From Heyndrickxia camelliae (lineage in GTDB: Bacteria > Bacillota > Bacilli > Bacillales > Bacillaceae_C): 64,000 bases of DNA. Position 1 is the first letter of the stretch. Each line of letters opens with the position of its first letter. The stretch covers positions 62,001 through 126,000 of the forward strand of contig NZ_PIQO01000008.1 of the NCBI RefSeq assembly GCF_002844575.1, read 5' to 3'. Position numbers and translations under genes: made by a program. Shown here one piece after another: positions 35,431-43,515 of the stretch. Under the pieces are notes generated by a model. That model searched no databases and was not told the DNA's origin. It worked only from the letters and a program-made list of their open reading frames with translations.

Positions 35431-35992
35431 ATTGATTCTCCTTATTTCGATACTCACTAGGTGAACATTGCTTTATATTGCGAAACACCTTGTAATAATT
35501 AGATGTGCTTTGAAAGCCAACTTCATAACAAATATCAAGATTCGTGAGTTTAGTATTTTTAAGAAGATGTGCTGCTTTATCTACCCGGATTTTTTCCAGA
35601 TAAGTTCGTGGCGTTTCTGATGTTTCCTTTTTAAATAGACGCTCGAGATAATAAGGGCTAACCCCCACGTGATCCGCAATATCCTGCAGCAATATTTTCT
35701 GCTTATAGTGATTAATTAAGAAAGTAATGACATTGCGGACAAGACCAATATTCGGAGAATGTTCCACATCTGGCTGGCATCGCTTGCAAGCCCGGAATCC
35801 AGCCTTTTCCACATCCTCGATGCTCTGATAAAATTCCACATTTACTTTTTTCGGCTTTCTTGATCGACAAGATGGCCTGCAGTATATTTTCGTTGTTTTC
35901 ACAGCAGTAAAAAACAATCCATCATATTTGCTATCACATGCCATAATTTTTTCCCACATTTCATCGAAAGAAAGATTGATACATGCCTCCAT
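35417..35992 (-). CDS. adaA: methylphosphotriester-DNA methyltransferase / transcriptional activator AdaA
   Basis: A 191-residue sensor and regulator. The N-terminal zinc domain has the four Cys ligands in YCRPSCRSRK (Cys38, Cys42) and FRACKRCQ (Cys69, Cys72); Cys38 accepts the methyl group from DNA phosphotriesters. The C-terminal AraC-type DNA-binding domain (about 95-190) has SPYYLERLFKKETS and VGFQSTSNYYKVFRN. Methylated AdaA should switch on its own operon. The frame begins at an ATG at 36004, but AAAGG touches that codon; the ATG at 35992 is better spaced. Confidence 0.92.
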   Translation of the reverse strand: MEACINLSFDEMWEKIMACDSKYDGLFFTAVKTTKIYCRPSCRSRKPKKVNVEFYQSIEDVEKAGFRACKRCQPDVEHSPNIGLVRNVITFLINHYKQKILLQDIADHVGVSPYYLERLFKKETSETPRTYLEKIRVDKAAHLLKNTKLTNLDICYEVGFQSTSNYYKVFRNIKQCSPSEYRNKENQYEMG

Positions 35993-36009
35993 GGAACATC
36001 CCATCCTTT

Positions 36010-36786
36010 CTAAAGCGCTTCTTCGTATAAGATAGAAGTATCTCTTAAATCCAGCAATTGAGCAGCTCTATTTTCTAAAAAGGCAATCACCTTATCTGAT
36101 AATGCATTTCCAAAACTAAAGCGCTTCACTCCTAATGCTTTAAGCTTATTACAATTGGTTAGTCCAGGTAAAGATAATACATTTAAAGGGGCATTGATGC
36201 TGGACGCAATTTCCTCTATTTCTTCATCCTGTTTCAGTCCAGGGACAAAGATCCCGCTTGCACCACTTTCCACATAGGCTTTCGCTCTATCAATAGTTTC
36301 CATAAAAGGATTTTCGTTTTGAAAATAAGTATCGGTTCTAGCATTTATATAAAAATCCTTATATCCATGTTGGTCCAATGCAGATCTTATTTTGGATAGA
36401 AGCTTACAATGACCGGAAACGTCTCGAAGACCTTCCTGATTTTTCAAAGAATCCTCAATATTAATACCTGCCACCCCAACATCTGCTGTTTTTAAAACAT
36501 TTGCTACAATCGTATTCATATCCTCACCATAGCCTGCCTCAATGTCTGCGGAAACGGGAATTCTCACATTTTCAGCTATCGATTTAATAATCCCTAAATG
36601 TCTGTCGAAATCAATTAATTCCCCGTCTGCATAACCTAATGAGTTAGCAATTCCCCAGCTTGTCGTACCGATCGCTTTAAATCCTACTTTTTCAAGAGTT
36701 AATGCAGATAGTAGATCCCAAGCATTCCCTAAAAATAGGATGTCCTCTGATGTATGCAGCTTATGGAATTCCTGAATTATATTCAT
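36010..36786 (-). CDS. isocitrate lyase / PEP mutase family protein leading the ada operon
   Basis: A 258-residue TIM-barrel protein. Family features are LGNAWDLLSALTLEKVGFKA, TTSWGIANSLGYADGE, PVSADIEAGYG, VAGINIEDS and the INARTDTYF segment that binds the carboxylate substrate. The flexible loop that carries the catalytic Cys in isocitrate lyases (KKCGH) is replaced by SGHCKLLS, so it is neither a standard isocitrate lyase nor a PEP mutase; related proteins include oxaloacetate hydrolases and C-C lyases. It ends 5 bases upstream of the longest adaA frame, so it is probably co-transcribed with adaA, alkA and ogt. Its role in the alkylation response is not known. Confidence 0.85.
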   Translation of the reverse strand: MNIIQEFHKLHTSEDILFLGNAWDLLSALTLEKVGFKAIGTTSWGIANSLGYADGELIDFDRHLGIIKSIAENVRIPVSADIEAGYGEDMNTIVANVLKTADVGVAGINIEDSLKNQEGLRDVSGHCKLLSKIRSALDQHGYKDFYINARTDTYFQNENPFMETIDRAKAYVESGASGIFVPGLKQDEEIEEIASSINAPLNVLSLPGLTNCNKLKALGVKRFSFGNALSDKVIAFLENRAAQLLDLRDTSILYEEAL

Positions 36787-36884
36787 GTTATTTCCTCCTT
36801 GTTATTTGTTGTACCCCATTTTAACAAGGAATCTGCATCCATTTCGTCCTCATTCTTGCCGTTATGGTCCCAGTATCATTCCGT

Positions 36885-36909
36885 AAAAAAGAAGAGCCTT
36901 ATAGCTCCT
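36885..36909 (-). terminator. intrinsic terminator of the flavoprotein gene
   Basis: On the minus strand AGGAGC pairs with GCTCTT (one G-U) around TATAAG, followed by CTTTTTT. The hairpin overlaps the last codons of the gene ending at 36899. Confidence 0.7.
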
Positions 36910-37894
36910 CCATACCTTCCTTTAAAAGACTTTTATGTATCCAAATCGCCGCTTGCATACCTTCCCCCAATGCTATCGTTACTTGCTCTGAGTGAGCAAC
37001 TACATCACCTGCCGCCCATACATGTTCAATATTCGTCATTTTCGTTCTAGGGTCAACGAGAATATGCTTGTTTTGGTGAAGTTTCACACCTAACTCTTTC
37101 ACTATAGAAGAATGGACTTCATTGCCACCGAAAGCAACAAATGCACGATTTGCCGCTATTTTTTCTCCGTTTTCTAAGTGAACTCCTTGTATAGTAGAAC
37201 CATCGGCAATGACTTCTTTTATTGCTTCTTGGTATAGTTTAATGTTCTTATCCTTTAATTGTTTCAATATGATGGCATCTATTGTTGCCTTTTCATGATT
37301 AATATAAATAAGATCGTCCGTCCAATAGGTTAGCGTCAAAGCCATGTTCGCTCCTACATTTCCTGAGCCGAGGACGAGCGCCCGCTTATCCTTCACTTCA
37401 TAACCATCACAATCCGGGCATACATAGACACTGATTCCAAGACAAGGATAGAGATTAGGAAAGGGTGGCAACCTATCCATTACCCCAGTAGCGATTAAAA
37501 TCCTTTTTGCATAAAAGGTTGAGCTAGCTTTAGAGTGGAGAATAAATTGTTTGCCTCCTTTTTCAATCCTTACAATTTCTTCCTCGATAAATTTAACACC
37601 TAATTGTTCCGCCTGAGATTTTCCTGTTTCTCTTAGAAATGGTCCACTTATACCATCTGGCCAGCCTAAAATATTGTGATATGCATGACATAAATTTGAA
37701 CGTCCATAGTTGGAATCAATTACAAGTACTTTATGACAATACCTTCCTAATTGAATAGCCGCTTGCAATCCCGCAATTCCGCCACCAACAATGATGCAAT
37801 CATGGACTTCAGGTTCCTTTTTTCTGTTAGATTCAAATAATACTCCATCAGGAAATACATTGTCATATTTACTGTAATGTTGATCACGTTCCAT
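36899..37894 (-). CDS. thioredoxin-reductase-like FAD/NAD(P) oxidoreductase
   Basis: A 331-residue flavoprotein. The FAD-binding motif is CIIVGGGIAGLQAA (about 30-43), the NAD(P)-binding motif is ALVLGSGNVGANMAL (about 172-186), the redox pair is in VYVCPDCDGYEV (CxxC like TrxR), and the late FAD motif is VWAAGDVVAHSEQ. The ATG at 37894 follows GAGGTG with good spacing; the frame is open to 38050, but the 52 extra residues cross a TATAAT promoter-like sequence and are rejected. It lacks a thioredoxin partner nearby, so its acceptor could be another small redox protein. Confidence 0.85.
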   Translation of the reverse strand: MERDQHYSKYDNVFPDGVLFESNRKKEPEVHDCIIVGGGIAGLQAAIQLGRYCHKVLVIDSNYGRSNLCHAYHNILGWPDGISGPFLRETGKSQAEQLGVKFIEEEIVRIEKGGKQFILHSKASSTFYAKRILIATGVMDRLPPFPNLYPCLGISVYVCPDCDGYEVKDKRALVLGSGNVGANMALTLTYWTDDLIYINHEKATIDAIILKQLKDKNIKLYQEAIKEVIADGSTIQGVHLENGEKIAANRAFVAFGGNEVHSSIVKELGVKLHQNKHILVDPRTKMTNIEHVWAAGDVVAHSEQVTIALGEGMQAAIWIHKSLLKEGMEEL

Positions 37895-38162
37895 AGTAGC
37901 ACCTCTATTTATTACCTTTTTAACATTATATCCCTTATTAGTAGGTGTTATAATATCCATTACGTTGAGGTTTCCCATTGTATTTCCCTCCAGAAGAGTA
38001 TTTTGCGAAGGATTATTAGCCGACTGCCCAAATAATATCCACCAAGACATTCATGTTACGATATAATATTACATTCCAACCAAACTGACACAACCTCTAA
38101 GTGTCACTATTTGGTTAAATAATACTCATTATTGTTTTATTCTTGAGTTTCCTTTTCCCTAT

Positions 38163-38187
38163 TAAAAAAGGCCACCCAAGGGATGGC
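38163..38187 (-). terminator. intrinsic terminator of the amidase gene
   Basis: On the minus strand GCCATCC pairs with GGGTGGC-type arm (one U-G) around CTT, followed by CTTTTTT. It lies about 40 bases after the stop. Confidence 0.78.
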
Positions 38188-38226
38188 TTAGAATCAAAAA
38201 AGCACTAGCTATGTTTCTAGTTAGAA

Positions 38227-39714
38227 TTATTCAAACATCGAATTTCCTTCCATACCTACCCACAAATCCGACTGCTCTAGTTGATTTGCCATCCAAAGTA
38301 GCCAATCTTCTCTCCCCTTAGGAGCAATAAATTGCACACCTAATGGAAGACCATTTGAAGTAAGATGTGTTGGTACACTAATAGCTGGTTGTCCTGTTAA
38401 ATTCGCTAATTGTGTAAAAGGAGTATAAGTTAAACTTGGTAAAAACATATCATATACAAGTTTTTGTTGTTCTGTTTTGACAAGGTCTGTAACTTTCATC
38501 AATTCCTCTACTTCCTGTTGTGTTTGTGTAAGCTCTCCTACCTTTGGAGCAGGAAATGCAGTAGCCGGTGTTACATAAAAATCATAAGTTTCGTGGAACT
38601 GAGCCATCTGTGCAGCGGCAATATCCCATTCTGCTAAACTATTAGTAAATTCTGCTGCTGTAACAGATTTACCGGCAACATTAATTACCCAGGAAACAAT
38701 TTCCATGTCATTTGCAGTGATCGCTCTGCCAAGAGCATTTTCCAAATCAATCACCATGGCGGAAATTTCGCCGTTATTCATTAAATAATAGTTTTCCATC
38801 AAACGGATGCCGTCAACAGAATTAGCTTGTTCAACGACTTTATGACCTTGTTCCTCAAGCCATTTCGCAACATTATGTACTGCCTGCTTCGCTTCATCAC
38901 TCACTGGTGTTCCAACAGGAGATTCTGTCGTAAAGGCAATCTTGAATTTTCGATTTGGATCCTTTTTTATTTCTTGCAGATAGCTTCCTGGGAAGAGTGG
39001 CACTTGAAAGGCAGCTTCCGGCTGAATTGTTTGTAAAAGGTCGAGCATCGCCGCACTGTCCCTGACGGTTCTTGATAAGCAAAAATCAATGGAAGCCCCT
39101 TGCCATTGGCGACCTACTCCTGGACCGACTGGAGTTCTGCCTCTCGTAGGCTTCAATCCGAAAAGACTTGTAAAAGATGCTGGAATTCGGATAGACCCTC
39201 CACCATCGCTCGCTCCTGCAATTGGAACGACTCCTGACGCTACACTTGCTGCCGAGCCGCCGCTCGAGCCGCCTGCGGAGTAATCTGTATTCCATGGATT
39301 TCTTGTTGGTCCATAGACTGCTGGCTCAGTAATATTTTTAAGTCCGTACTCCGGCGTATTGGTTTGTCCAATAAATATGAAGCCAGCTTTACGTAGGCGC
39401 GCGACAAAATTGGAATCGCGCTTTGCGATATTTTGCATTAATAGCTTTGCTCCTGCAGTTAATGGCTCACCCTCGATTGCTTGTGAGATATCTTTAAGCA
39501 CAATCGGGACACCTGCAAATGGCTGATCTTCTATCGAAATGTGTTCCGCCTCTTTCAACGCTTTTTCCTTTCTTGTTCGAATCACTCCATTTAGGATTGG
39601 GTTCACTTCTTCCAGACGTTTAAATGCTGTATCTATTAATTCCTGTGGAGAAACTTGTTTTGTTTTTATTAAATTTGCTAATCCTAATCCATCATATGTT
39701 GAATAAGTGTCCAT
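38227..39714 (-). CDS. amidase (amidase-signature family)
   Basis: A 495-residue hydrolase. The Ser-cisSer-Lys triad region is visible: the Lys in VPIVLKDISQA near residue 72, the Gly/Ser-rich signature GGSSGGSAASVASG near 147 and the nucleophile Ser in DGGGSIRIPAS near 172. No signal peptide, so cytosolic. It is not GatA: no gatC or gatB is adjacent. Substrate is unknown. Divergent from the gene at 39806. Confidence 0.9.
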   Translation of the reverse strand: MDTYSTYDGLGLANLIKTKQVSPQELIDTAFKRLEEVNPILNGVIRTRKEKALKEAEHISIEDQPFAGVPIVLKDISQAIEGEPLTAGAKLLMQNIAKRDSNFVARLRKAGFIFIGQTNTPEYGLKNITEPAVYGPTRNPWNTDYSAGGSSGGSAASVASGVVPIAGASDGGGSIRIPASFTSLFGLKPTRGRTPVGPGVGRQWQGASIDFCLSRTVRDSAAMLDLLQTIQPEAAFQVPLFPGSYLQEIKKDPNRKFKIAFTTESPVGTPVSDEAKQAVHNVAKWLEEQGHKVVEQANSVDGIRLMENYYLMNNGEISAMVIDLENALGRAITANDMEIVSWVINVAGKSVTAAEFTNSLAEWDIAAAQMAQFHETYDFYVTPATAFPAPKVGELTQTQQEVEELMKVTDLVKTEQQKLVYDMFLPSLTYTPFTQLANLTGQPAISVPTHLTSNGLPLGVQFIAPKGREDWLLWMANQLEQSDLWVGMEGNSMFE

Positions 39715-39805
39715 TTAGAGTCTCCTTACTTTTATCAAAATGAATTCTTCATTGATTATATGATACAATGTATTTTACAAAATTGCCTAAAAATCTGGAG
39801 GTATT

Positions 39806-40273
39806 ATGTTAACTTTTGAAGAAAAACTAGCGATTGCCGAATCATTTTCGGAATTACAAAGAAAGAACGTGTCCTTGGGACGAGTCAATTTTCATTATGA
39901 GGAAAGTGTTTCAGATAAGAAAAATGTTATCTATCATCTTCATCCAAACGGAAATGGTTTTGTGTATGGAGAGCTTTTAAGCGAATACGATACGGACGAA
40001 CGAGGAATGGTCAATATTCGCGATTTTTCCGAAGATGAGCTGCGAACCATTATTAAAAAATCCATTGTATCTTTATCGAGAACACTGGAGGAAGCTGCGA
40101 TTGTGGAAGATCATCCCGAAGAGAAATGGAAAAATGATGAGGGACATACATTAATGCTCGTAAATGAGGATGATATGTGGAATGTCTATGCAGGATTGAA
40201 CCTCGATGGGACGTTTAATTCCTATGGGGAGGCAACGGAATATTTACATGAAGAGGGATTCAAGCGGGCTTAG
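39806..40273 (+). CDS. uncharacterised acidic protein, 155 residues
   Basis: An ATG with GGAGG seven bases upstream opens a 155-codon gene with good coding character. The product is acidic and soluble (FEEKLAIAESF at the start, VIYHLHPNGNGFVYGELL and NEDDMWNVYAGLNLDGTFN later), with no membrane segment, Cys pair or recognisable enzyme motif. I do not recognise the family, although it looks like a conserved Bacillaceae protein. Its stop is followed directly by a 21-bp-period repeat array and then a terminator. Confidence 0.75.
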   Translation: MLTFEEKLAIAESFSELQRKNVSLGRVNFHYEESVSDKKNVIYHLHPNGNGFVYGELLSEYDTDERGMVNIRDFSEDELRTIIKKSIVSLSRTLEEAAIVEDHPEEKWKNDEGHTLMLVNEDDMWNVYAGLNLDGTFNSYGEATEYLHEEGFKRA

Positions 40274-40278
40274 AGCCT

Positions 40279-40383
40279 GAACGGACCGAGTTTCTGTCGG
40301 AATGGCCCGATATGCAGCTCGAACCGACCGAAAATGGAAATAAACGGACCGAAATAATCACCGAACAGACCAACTTAGGAATA
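40279..40383 (+). repeat. 21-bp-period degenerate repeat array A (five units)
   Basis: Five 11-base cores begin at 40279, 40300, 40321, 40342 and 40363, exactly 21 bp apart: GAACGGACCGA, GAATGGCCCGA, GAACCGACCGA, AAACGGACCGA and GAACAGACCAA. The 10 bases between cores are not conserved. The array starts 6 bases after a stop codon and ends before the terminator, so it lies in the 3' untranslated region of the gene at 39806. Confidence 0.75.
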
Positions 40384-40402
40384 TGTACCTATATCAATAC
40401 GT

Positions 40403-40432
40403 AAAAAAAAACCCGCCTATGCGGGTTTTTCT
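40403..40432. terminator. bidirectional intrinsic terminator
   Basis: AACCCGC (40410-40416) pairs with GCGGGTT (40421-40427) around CTAT, with an A run before and a T run after. It serves the plus-strand gene at 39806 and the minus-strand methyltransferase. Confidence 0.88.
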
Positions 40433-41628
40433 TATCCTAACTTTTCAATGAACACAACCTTCAAATAATTTCCCTCTTTAAACTCCGGAATCGTCCGAAA
40501 ATCTTCAGGCAAGGAAAATTCCTGCTTCAATTGATACCTTACACCCGATTCTGTAAAAGCGTCATCAATAAACCCTTTAAATTTTCTCATATCAAACGTA
40601 CTGCAATTTGTTGATGCTACAATAATTCCCTTATCCTCTGTAATCGCAATTGCATCTTTTAAAAGATTTTTGTAATCCTTTGCTGCACTAAATGTATGCT
40701 TCTTTGATTTTGCAAAGCTTGGAGGATCAAGGATTACCATATCAAATTGCAACCCTTTCCTTACCGCATATTTAAAATAATGAAATACATCTTCCACAAT
40801 AATATCTTCTTTTGCAGCATCGATTCCGTTAATTGTAAACTGCTCCGTGGTTTTCGCTTTACTTCGATTTGCAACATCGACGCTCGTCGTTTTTGAAGCA
40901 CCCCCTACAGCAGCAAAAACAGAAAATGCTCCTGTATAGGAAAAAAGATTAAGAACTGTCTTATTTTTAGCATATTCGTCACGAATCGTTTTCCGAACCT
41001 CACGCTGGTCCAAAAACACACCAACCATGGCGCCTTCGTTCAAATAAACCGCAAATTGAACCCCATTTTCTTTTACCAAGATTGGAAAATTACCGCGTTG
41101 CCCCATGACAAAATCATCATCTTCTATGTATTGACCTTTTGTGTCAAAACGTTTCTTTTCGTATACACCTTTGAAATCAACAAGATTCTCCAATGCCTGT
41201 AAGACGAATGACTTAAAATGATAAATTCCTTTACTATACCAATTCATTACGTAGTAGCCATCGTAATAATCGATGATCAGACCGCCTATTCCGTCGCCTT
41301 CACCATTAAAAACGCGGAATGCTGTCGTCTCGCGATCTTCAAAGAAATGCTCCCTTTTCTTAAAAGCTGTGCTTAATTTCTTCTCAAAAAAGCTTTCATT
41401 CAGATCCTCATTCTCTTTTTTACTTAGTATCCAACCATATCCTTTGTTCTGTTTCCCAAAATACCCCTTCGCAATAAAATGTTTTCGTTCATCTAACAGT
41501 TTTATAATGACTCCTTCATCTTGTAGATGATTAATATTAGATAACGAATCTTTTAAAATAAGAGGATAACCTTTCTTATATTGATTTACATATTTTGCTT
41601 TTACTTGTATGCTTACTTCTTTATTCAT
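40432..41628 (-). CDS. class I SAM-dependent rRNA (cytosine-C5) methyltransferase, RlmI/YwbD-like
   Basis: A 398-residue enzyme: a small N-terminal PUA-type RNA-binding domain (about 1-75), a middle domain (RVFNGEGDGIGGLIIDYYDG) and a Rossmann methyltransferase domain. The SAM site is NLFSYTGAFSVFAAVGGA with SVDVANRS, the catalytic Pro-Pro motif is DMVILDPPSFAKS and the late Cys is in ASTNCSTFD. E. coli RlmI methylates C1962 of 23S rRNA; B. subtilis YwbD has the same length and architecture. It follows modB by 22 bases, apparently as part of the same transcript. Confidence 0.88.
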   Translation of the reverse strand: MNKEVSIQVKAKYVNQYKKGYPLILKDSLSNINHLQDEGVIIKLLDERKHFIAKGYFGKQNKGYGWILSKKENEDLNESFFEKKLSTAFKKREHFFEDRETTAFRVFNGEGDGIGGLIIDYYDGYYVMNWYSKGIYHFKSFVLQALENLVDFKGVYEKKRFDTKGQYIEDDDFVMGQRGNFPILVKENGVQFAVYLNEGAMVGVFLDQREVRKTIRDEYAKNKTVLNLFSYTGAFSVFAAVGGASKTTSVDVANRSKAKTTEQFTINGIDAAKEDIIVEDVFHYFKYAVRKGLQFDMVILDPPSFAKSKKHTFSAAKDYKNLLKDAIAITEDKGIIVASTNCSTFDMRKFKGFIDDAFTESGVRYQLKQEFSLPEDFRTIPEFKEGNYLKVVFIEKLG

Positions 41629-41650
41629 GAATACCGTCCAATCTACGACA

Positions 41651-42310
41651 TTATTTTTCCGATTTCCTATTAATAATCATCAACATGATAAAGGAAATCA
41701 CGATAATACACCCAACCCAAGCCCAGGCAAGCTTCGTATTGCCTGCGTCAATTGCAAGATATACCGCTGTTGGGAGTGTTTGTGTTTTACCAGGGATGTT
41801 GCCGGCAAACATTAAGGTGGCCCCGAATTCGCCCAGTGCACGAGCGAAACTAAGAATTGCTCCAGAAATAATCGATTTATATGCAAGTGGCAGCAAAATA
41901 AACAAAAAAATGACTCTTCTATTTGCCCCGTCTACTTTCGCAGCTCCTACAATATCCAAATCAATTGCTTCAAATCCAGTTTTGGCGGATTGATACATAA
42001 GCGGAAACGCCACAACTGCTGCGGCAATCACAGCTGCTCCGAACGTAAAGATAATAGATTGATGAAAAAGCCAATCATATAGCCTGCCGATAGGACTATT
42101 TTTCCCAAAAGCTACAATTAATAAAAATCCAATTACAGAAGGCGGCAAAACGAGCGGCAATAAGAACAACGTTTCTATCATACTCTTTCCTTTAAACCTT
42201 TTATTTGCCATTATTGCTCCAATGCATACACCCACAATTAGGACAATGATACCAGAGATAACCGCTACTTCAATGGAAAGCCTAACTGGTGACCAAAAAT
42301 CATTTACCAT
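41651..42310 (-). CDS. modB: molybdate ABC transporter permease ModB
   Basis: A 219-residue membrane permease with about five segments. The EAA-type loop is QSAKTGFEAIDLDIVGAAKVDGANRR, and SFARALGEFGATLMFAGNIPG is diagnostic of ModB/CysT-type permeases. It starts 3 bases after modA. No ModC ATPase is present, as with B. subtilis YvgM, so the ATPase must be supplied elsewhere. Confidence 0.9.
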   Translation of the reverse strand: MVNDFWSPVRLSIEVAVISGIIVLIVGVCIGAIMANKRFKGKSMIETLFLLPLVLPPSVIGFLLIVAFGKNSPIGRLYDWLFHQSIIFTFGAAVIAAAVVAFPLMYQSAKTGFEAIDLDIVGAAKVDGANRRVIFLFILLPLAYKSIISGAILSFARALGEFGATLMFAGNIPGKTQTLPTAVYLAIDAGNTKLAWAWVGCIIVISFIMLMIINRKSEK

Positions 42311-42313
42311 TCT

Positions 42314-43090
42314 TTATAATCCTTTAAAACCGTACTTTTTAAAAATTTCCATCGCTTGATCTCCTTGCAAATAATCAAAAAAGGTTTTTGCTTGTTCATA
42401 ATGCTTTGTATTTTTCACAATTCCTGCCGGATAAATGATAGGTGAATGTGTATTATCCTTAGCAGTTGCAACTATTTTAACCTTTTTCGATAAAAGTGCA
42501 TCTGTTTTATATACGATTCCTGCATCGACGTTTCCAGTCTCAACATAATTCAATACTTGTCTAACATCTTTCCCATAGACAATCTTGTTTTCTACCTCTT
42601 TCCAAATCTGCATATGATCCAACGTTTCCTTACCGTACATTCCCGCAGGTACCGAAGAAGGAGTTCCGATAGCTAATTTCCTTGCCTTTGTTAAATCTTG
42701 AAAAGAAGAAATATTATTGGTTGCATCTTTCGCCACAATAAGCACTATCTGGTTCCCTACCATATTCTTTCCGTCCTTTTTGGCAATGGAACCATCCTCT
42801 ACAAGCTTTTGAAATTTATCTTCTGCTGCTGAAAAAAAGAGATCCACGGGTGCACCTTGTGAAATTTGCTGCTGCAGGGCACCAGATGCACCAAAATTAA
42901 AGGATAGAGTAGTATTTTTATGCTTATTTTCGTATTCCTTTTTGATATCTCCCAATGCATCTTGTAAACTCGCAGCAGCCGATACGGTTAGTTCTACTTT
43001 TTTTGCCTTATTGGACTGACCATTACTACTACAGCCTCCCGATATAAGCAGACAAATGATTCCTAAAAAAAGTAATAGTTTTTTAGCCAT
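42314..43090 (-). CDS. modA: molybdate ABC transporter substrate-binding lipoprotein ModA
   Basis: A 258-residue lipoprotein with lipobox ISGGC (Cys20). The oxyanion-binding fold is recognisable from LTVSAAASLQDALGDI, FGASGALQQQISQGAPVDLF, and QVLNYVETGNVDAGIVYKTDA; the early Ser and the later Tyr in this block are molybdate ligands in ModA. It leads a short operon with modB and an rRNA methyltransferase. Tungstate binding cannot be excluded. Confidence 0.92.
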   Translation of the reverse strand: MAKKLLLFLGIICLLISGGCSSNGQSNKAKKVELTVSAAASLQDALGDIKKEYENKHKNTTLSFNFGASGALQQQISQGAPVDLFFSAAEDKFQKLVEDGSIAKKDGKNMVGNQIVLIVAKDATNNISSFQDLTKARKLAIGTPSSVPAGMYGKETLDHMQIWKEVENKIVYGKDVRQVLNYVETGNVDAGIVYKTDALLSKKVKIVATAKDNTHSPIIYPAGIVKNTKHYEQAKTFFDYLQGDQAMEIFKKYGFKGL

Positions 43091-43197
43091 ACTTGCCTTC
43101 CTTCCGTATGTATTCGATGAAAAATACTATATTTTTACCATATGATACATTCTGATATTTATTATATTAACATGTAATCTGATTGATTTAACGAAAT

Positions 43198-43230
43198 TAA
43201 AAAAGATCAGCTCTCAAAAAGAACTGATCT
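43198..43230 (-). terminator. intrinsic terminator of sspH
   Basis: On the minus strand AGATCAGTTCT pairs with AGAGCTGATCT (one mismatch or wobble), followed by TTTTT, 7 bases after the stop. Confidence 0.87.
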
Positions 43231-43236
43231 GTCTTA

Positions 43237-43419
43237 TCATTCAAGTTCTATTAATTCATTAACGGAGACTTCTTGTTCCTTTTCAGGCTGATCAAGAGGG
43301 TAAATTCGCGCGGTTTCCCTATTCTCATCCACATTCTGGATATAGACAGGAGTTCCGTTGTATATTACATTCGCCATTACCGGTGAGCTTGCAATTTCTT
43401 GTGCACGTTGTTTGTTCAC
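43237..43419 (-). CDS. sspH: H-type small acid-soluble spore protein
   Basis: A 60-residue minor spore protein. NKQRAQEIASSPVMANVIYNG and PVYIQNVDENRETARIY are the conserved core of the SspH family, made in the forespore and present in the spore core. The start is a GTG behind AAAGGAGGAT with normal spacing. A sigma-G promoter would be expected; a GGAATA element upstream is compatible with its -35, but I see no convincing -10. It is single, between terminators. Confidence 0.93.
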   Translation of the reverse strand: MNKQRAQEIASSPVMANVIYNGTPVYIQNVDENRETARIYPLDQPEKEQEVSVNELIELE

Positions 43420-43483
43420 TATTCTAATCCTCCTTTGTTATAGCTATATCCTTTGAAAGAAGATATTAGATTATTCCTCTGAA

Positions 43484-43512
43484 AACAAAATTCCCCTCAA
43501 AAGGGGAATTTT
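43484..43512 (-). terminator. intrinsic terminator of the immune inhibitor A gene
   Basis: On the minus strand AAAATTCCCC pairs with GGGGAATTTT, followed by GTTTTC, just after the stop at 43516. Confidence 0.85.
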
Positions 43513-43515
43513 CCA

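Noticed and set aside
36010-36786. Calling the gene isocitrate lyase or PEP mutase for phosphonate synthesis
   Set aside because: The KKCGH catalytic loop is absent, and no phosphonopyruvate decarboxylase is nearby; the phn genes are 30 kb away and are for uptake.
40279-40383. CRISPR array
   Set aside because: The 21-bp period with an 11-base degenerate core is far shorter than CRISPR repeat-spacer units, the units are not identical, and no cas gene is present.
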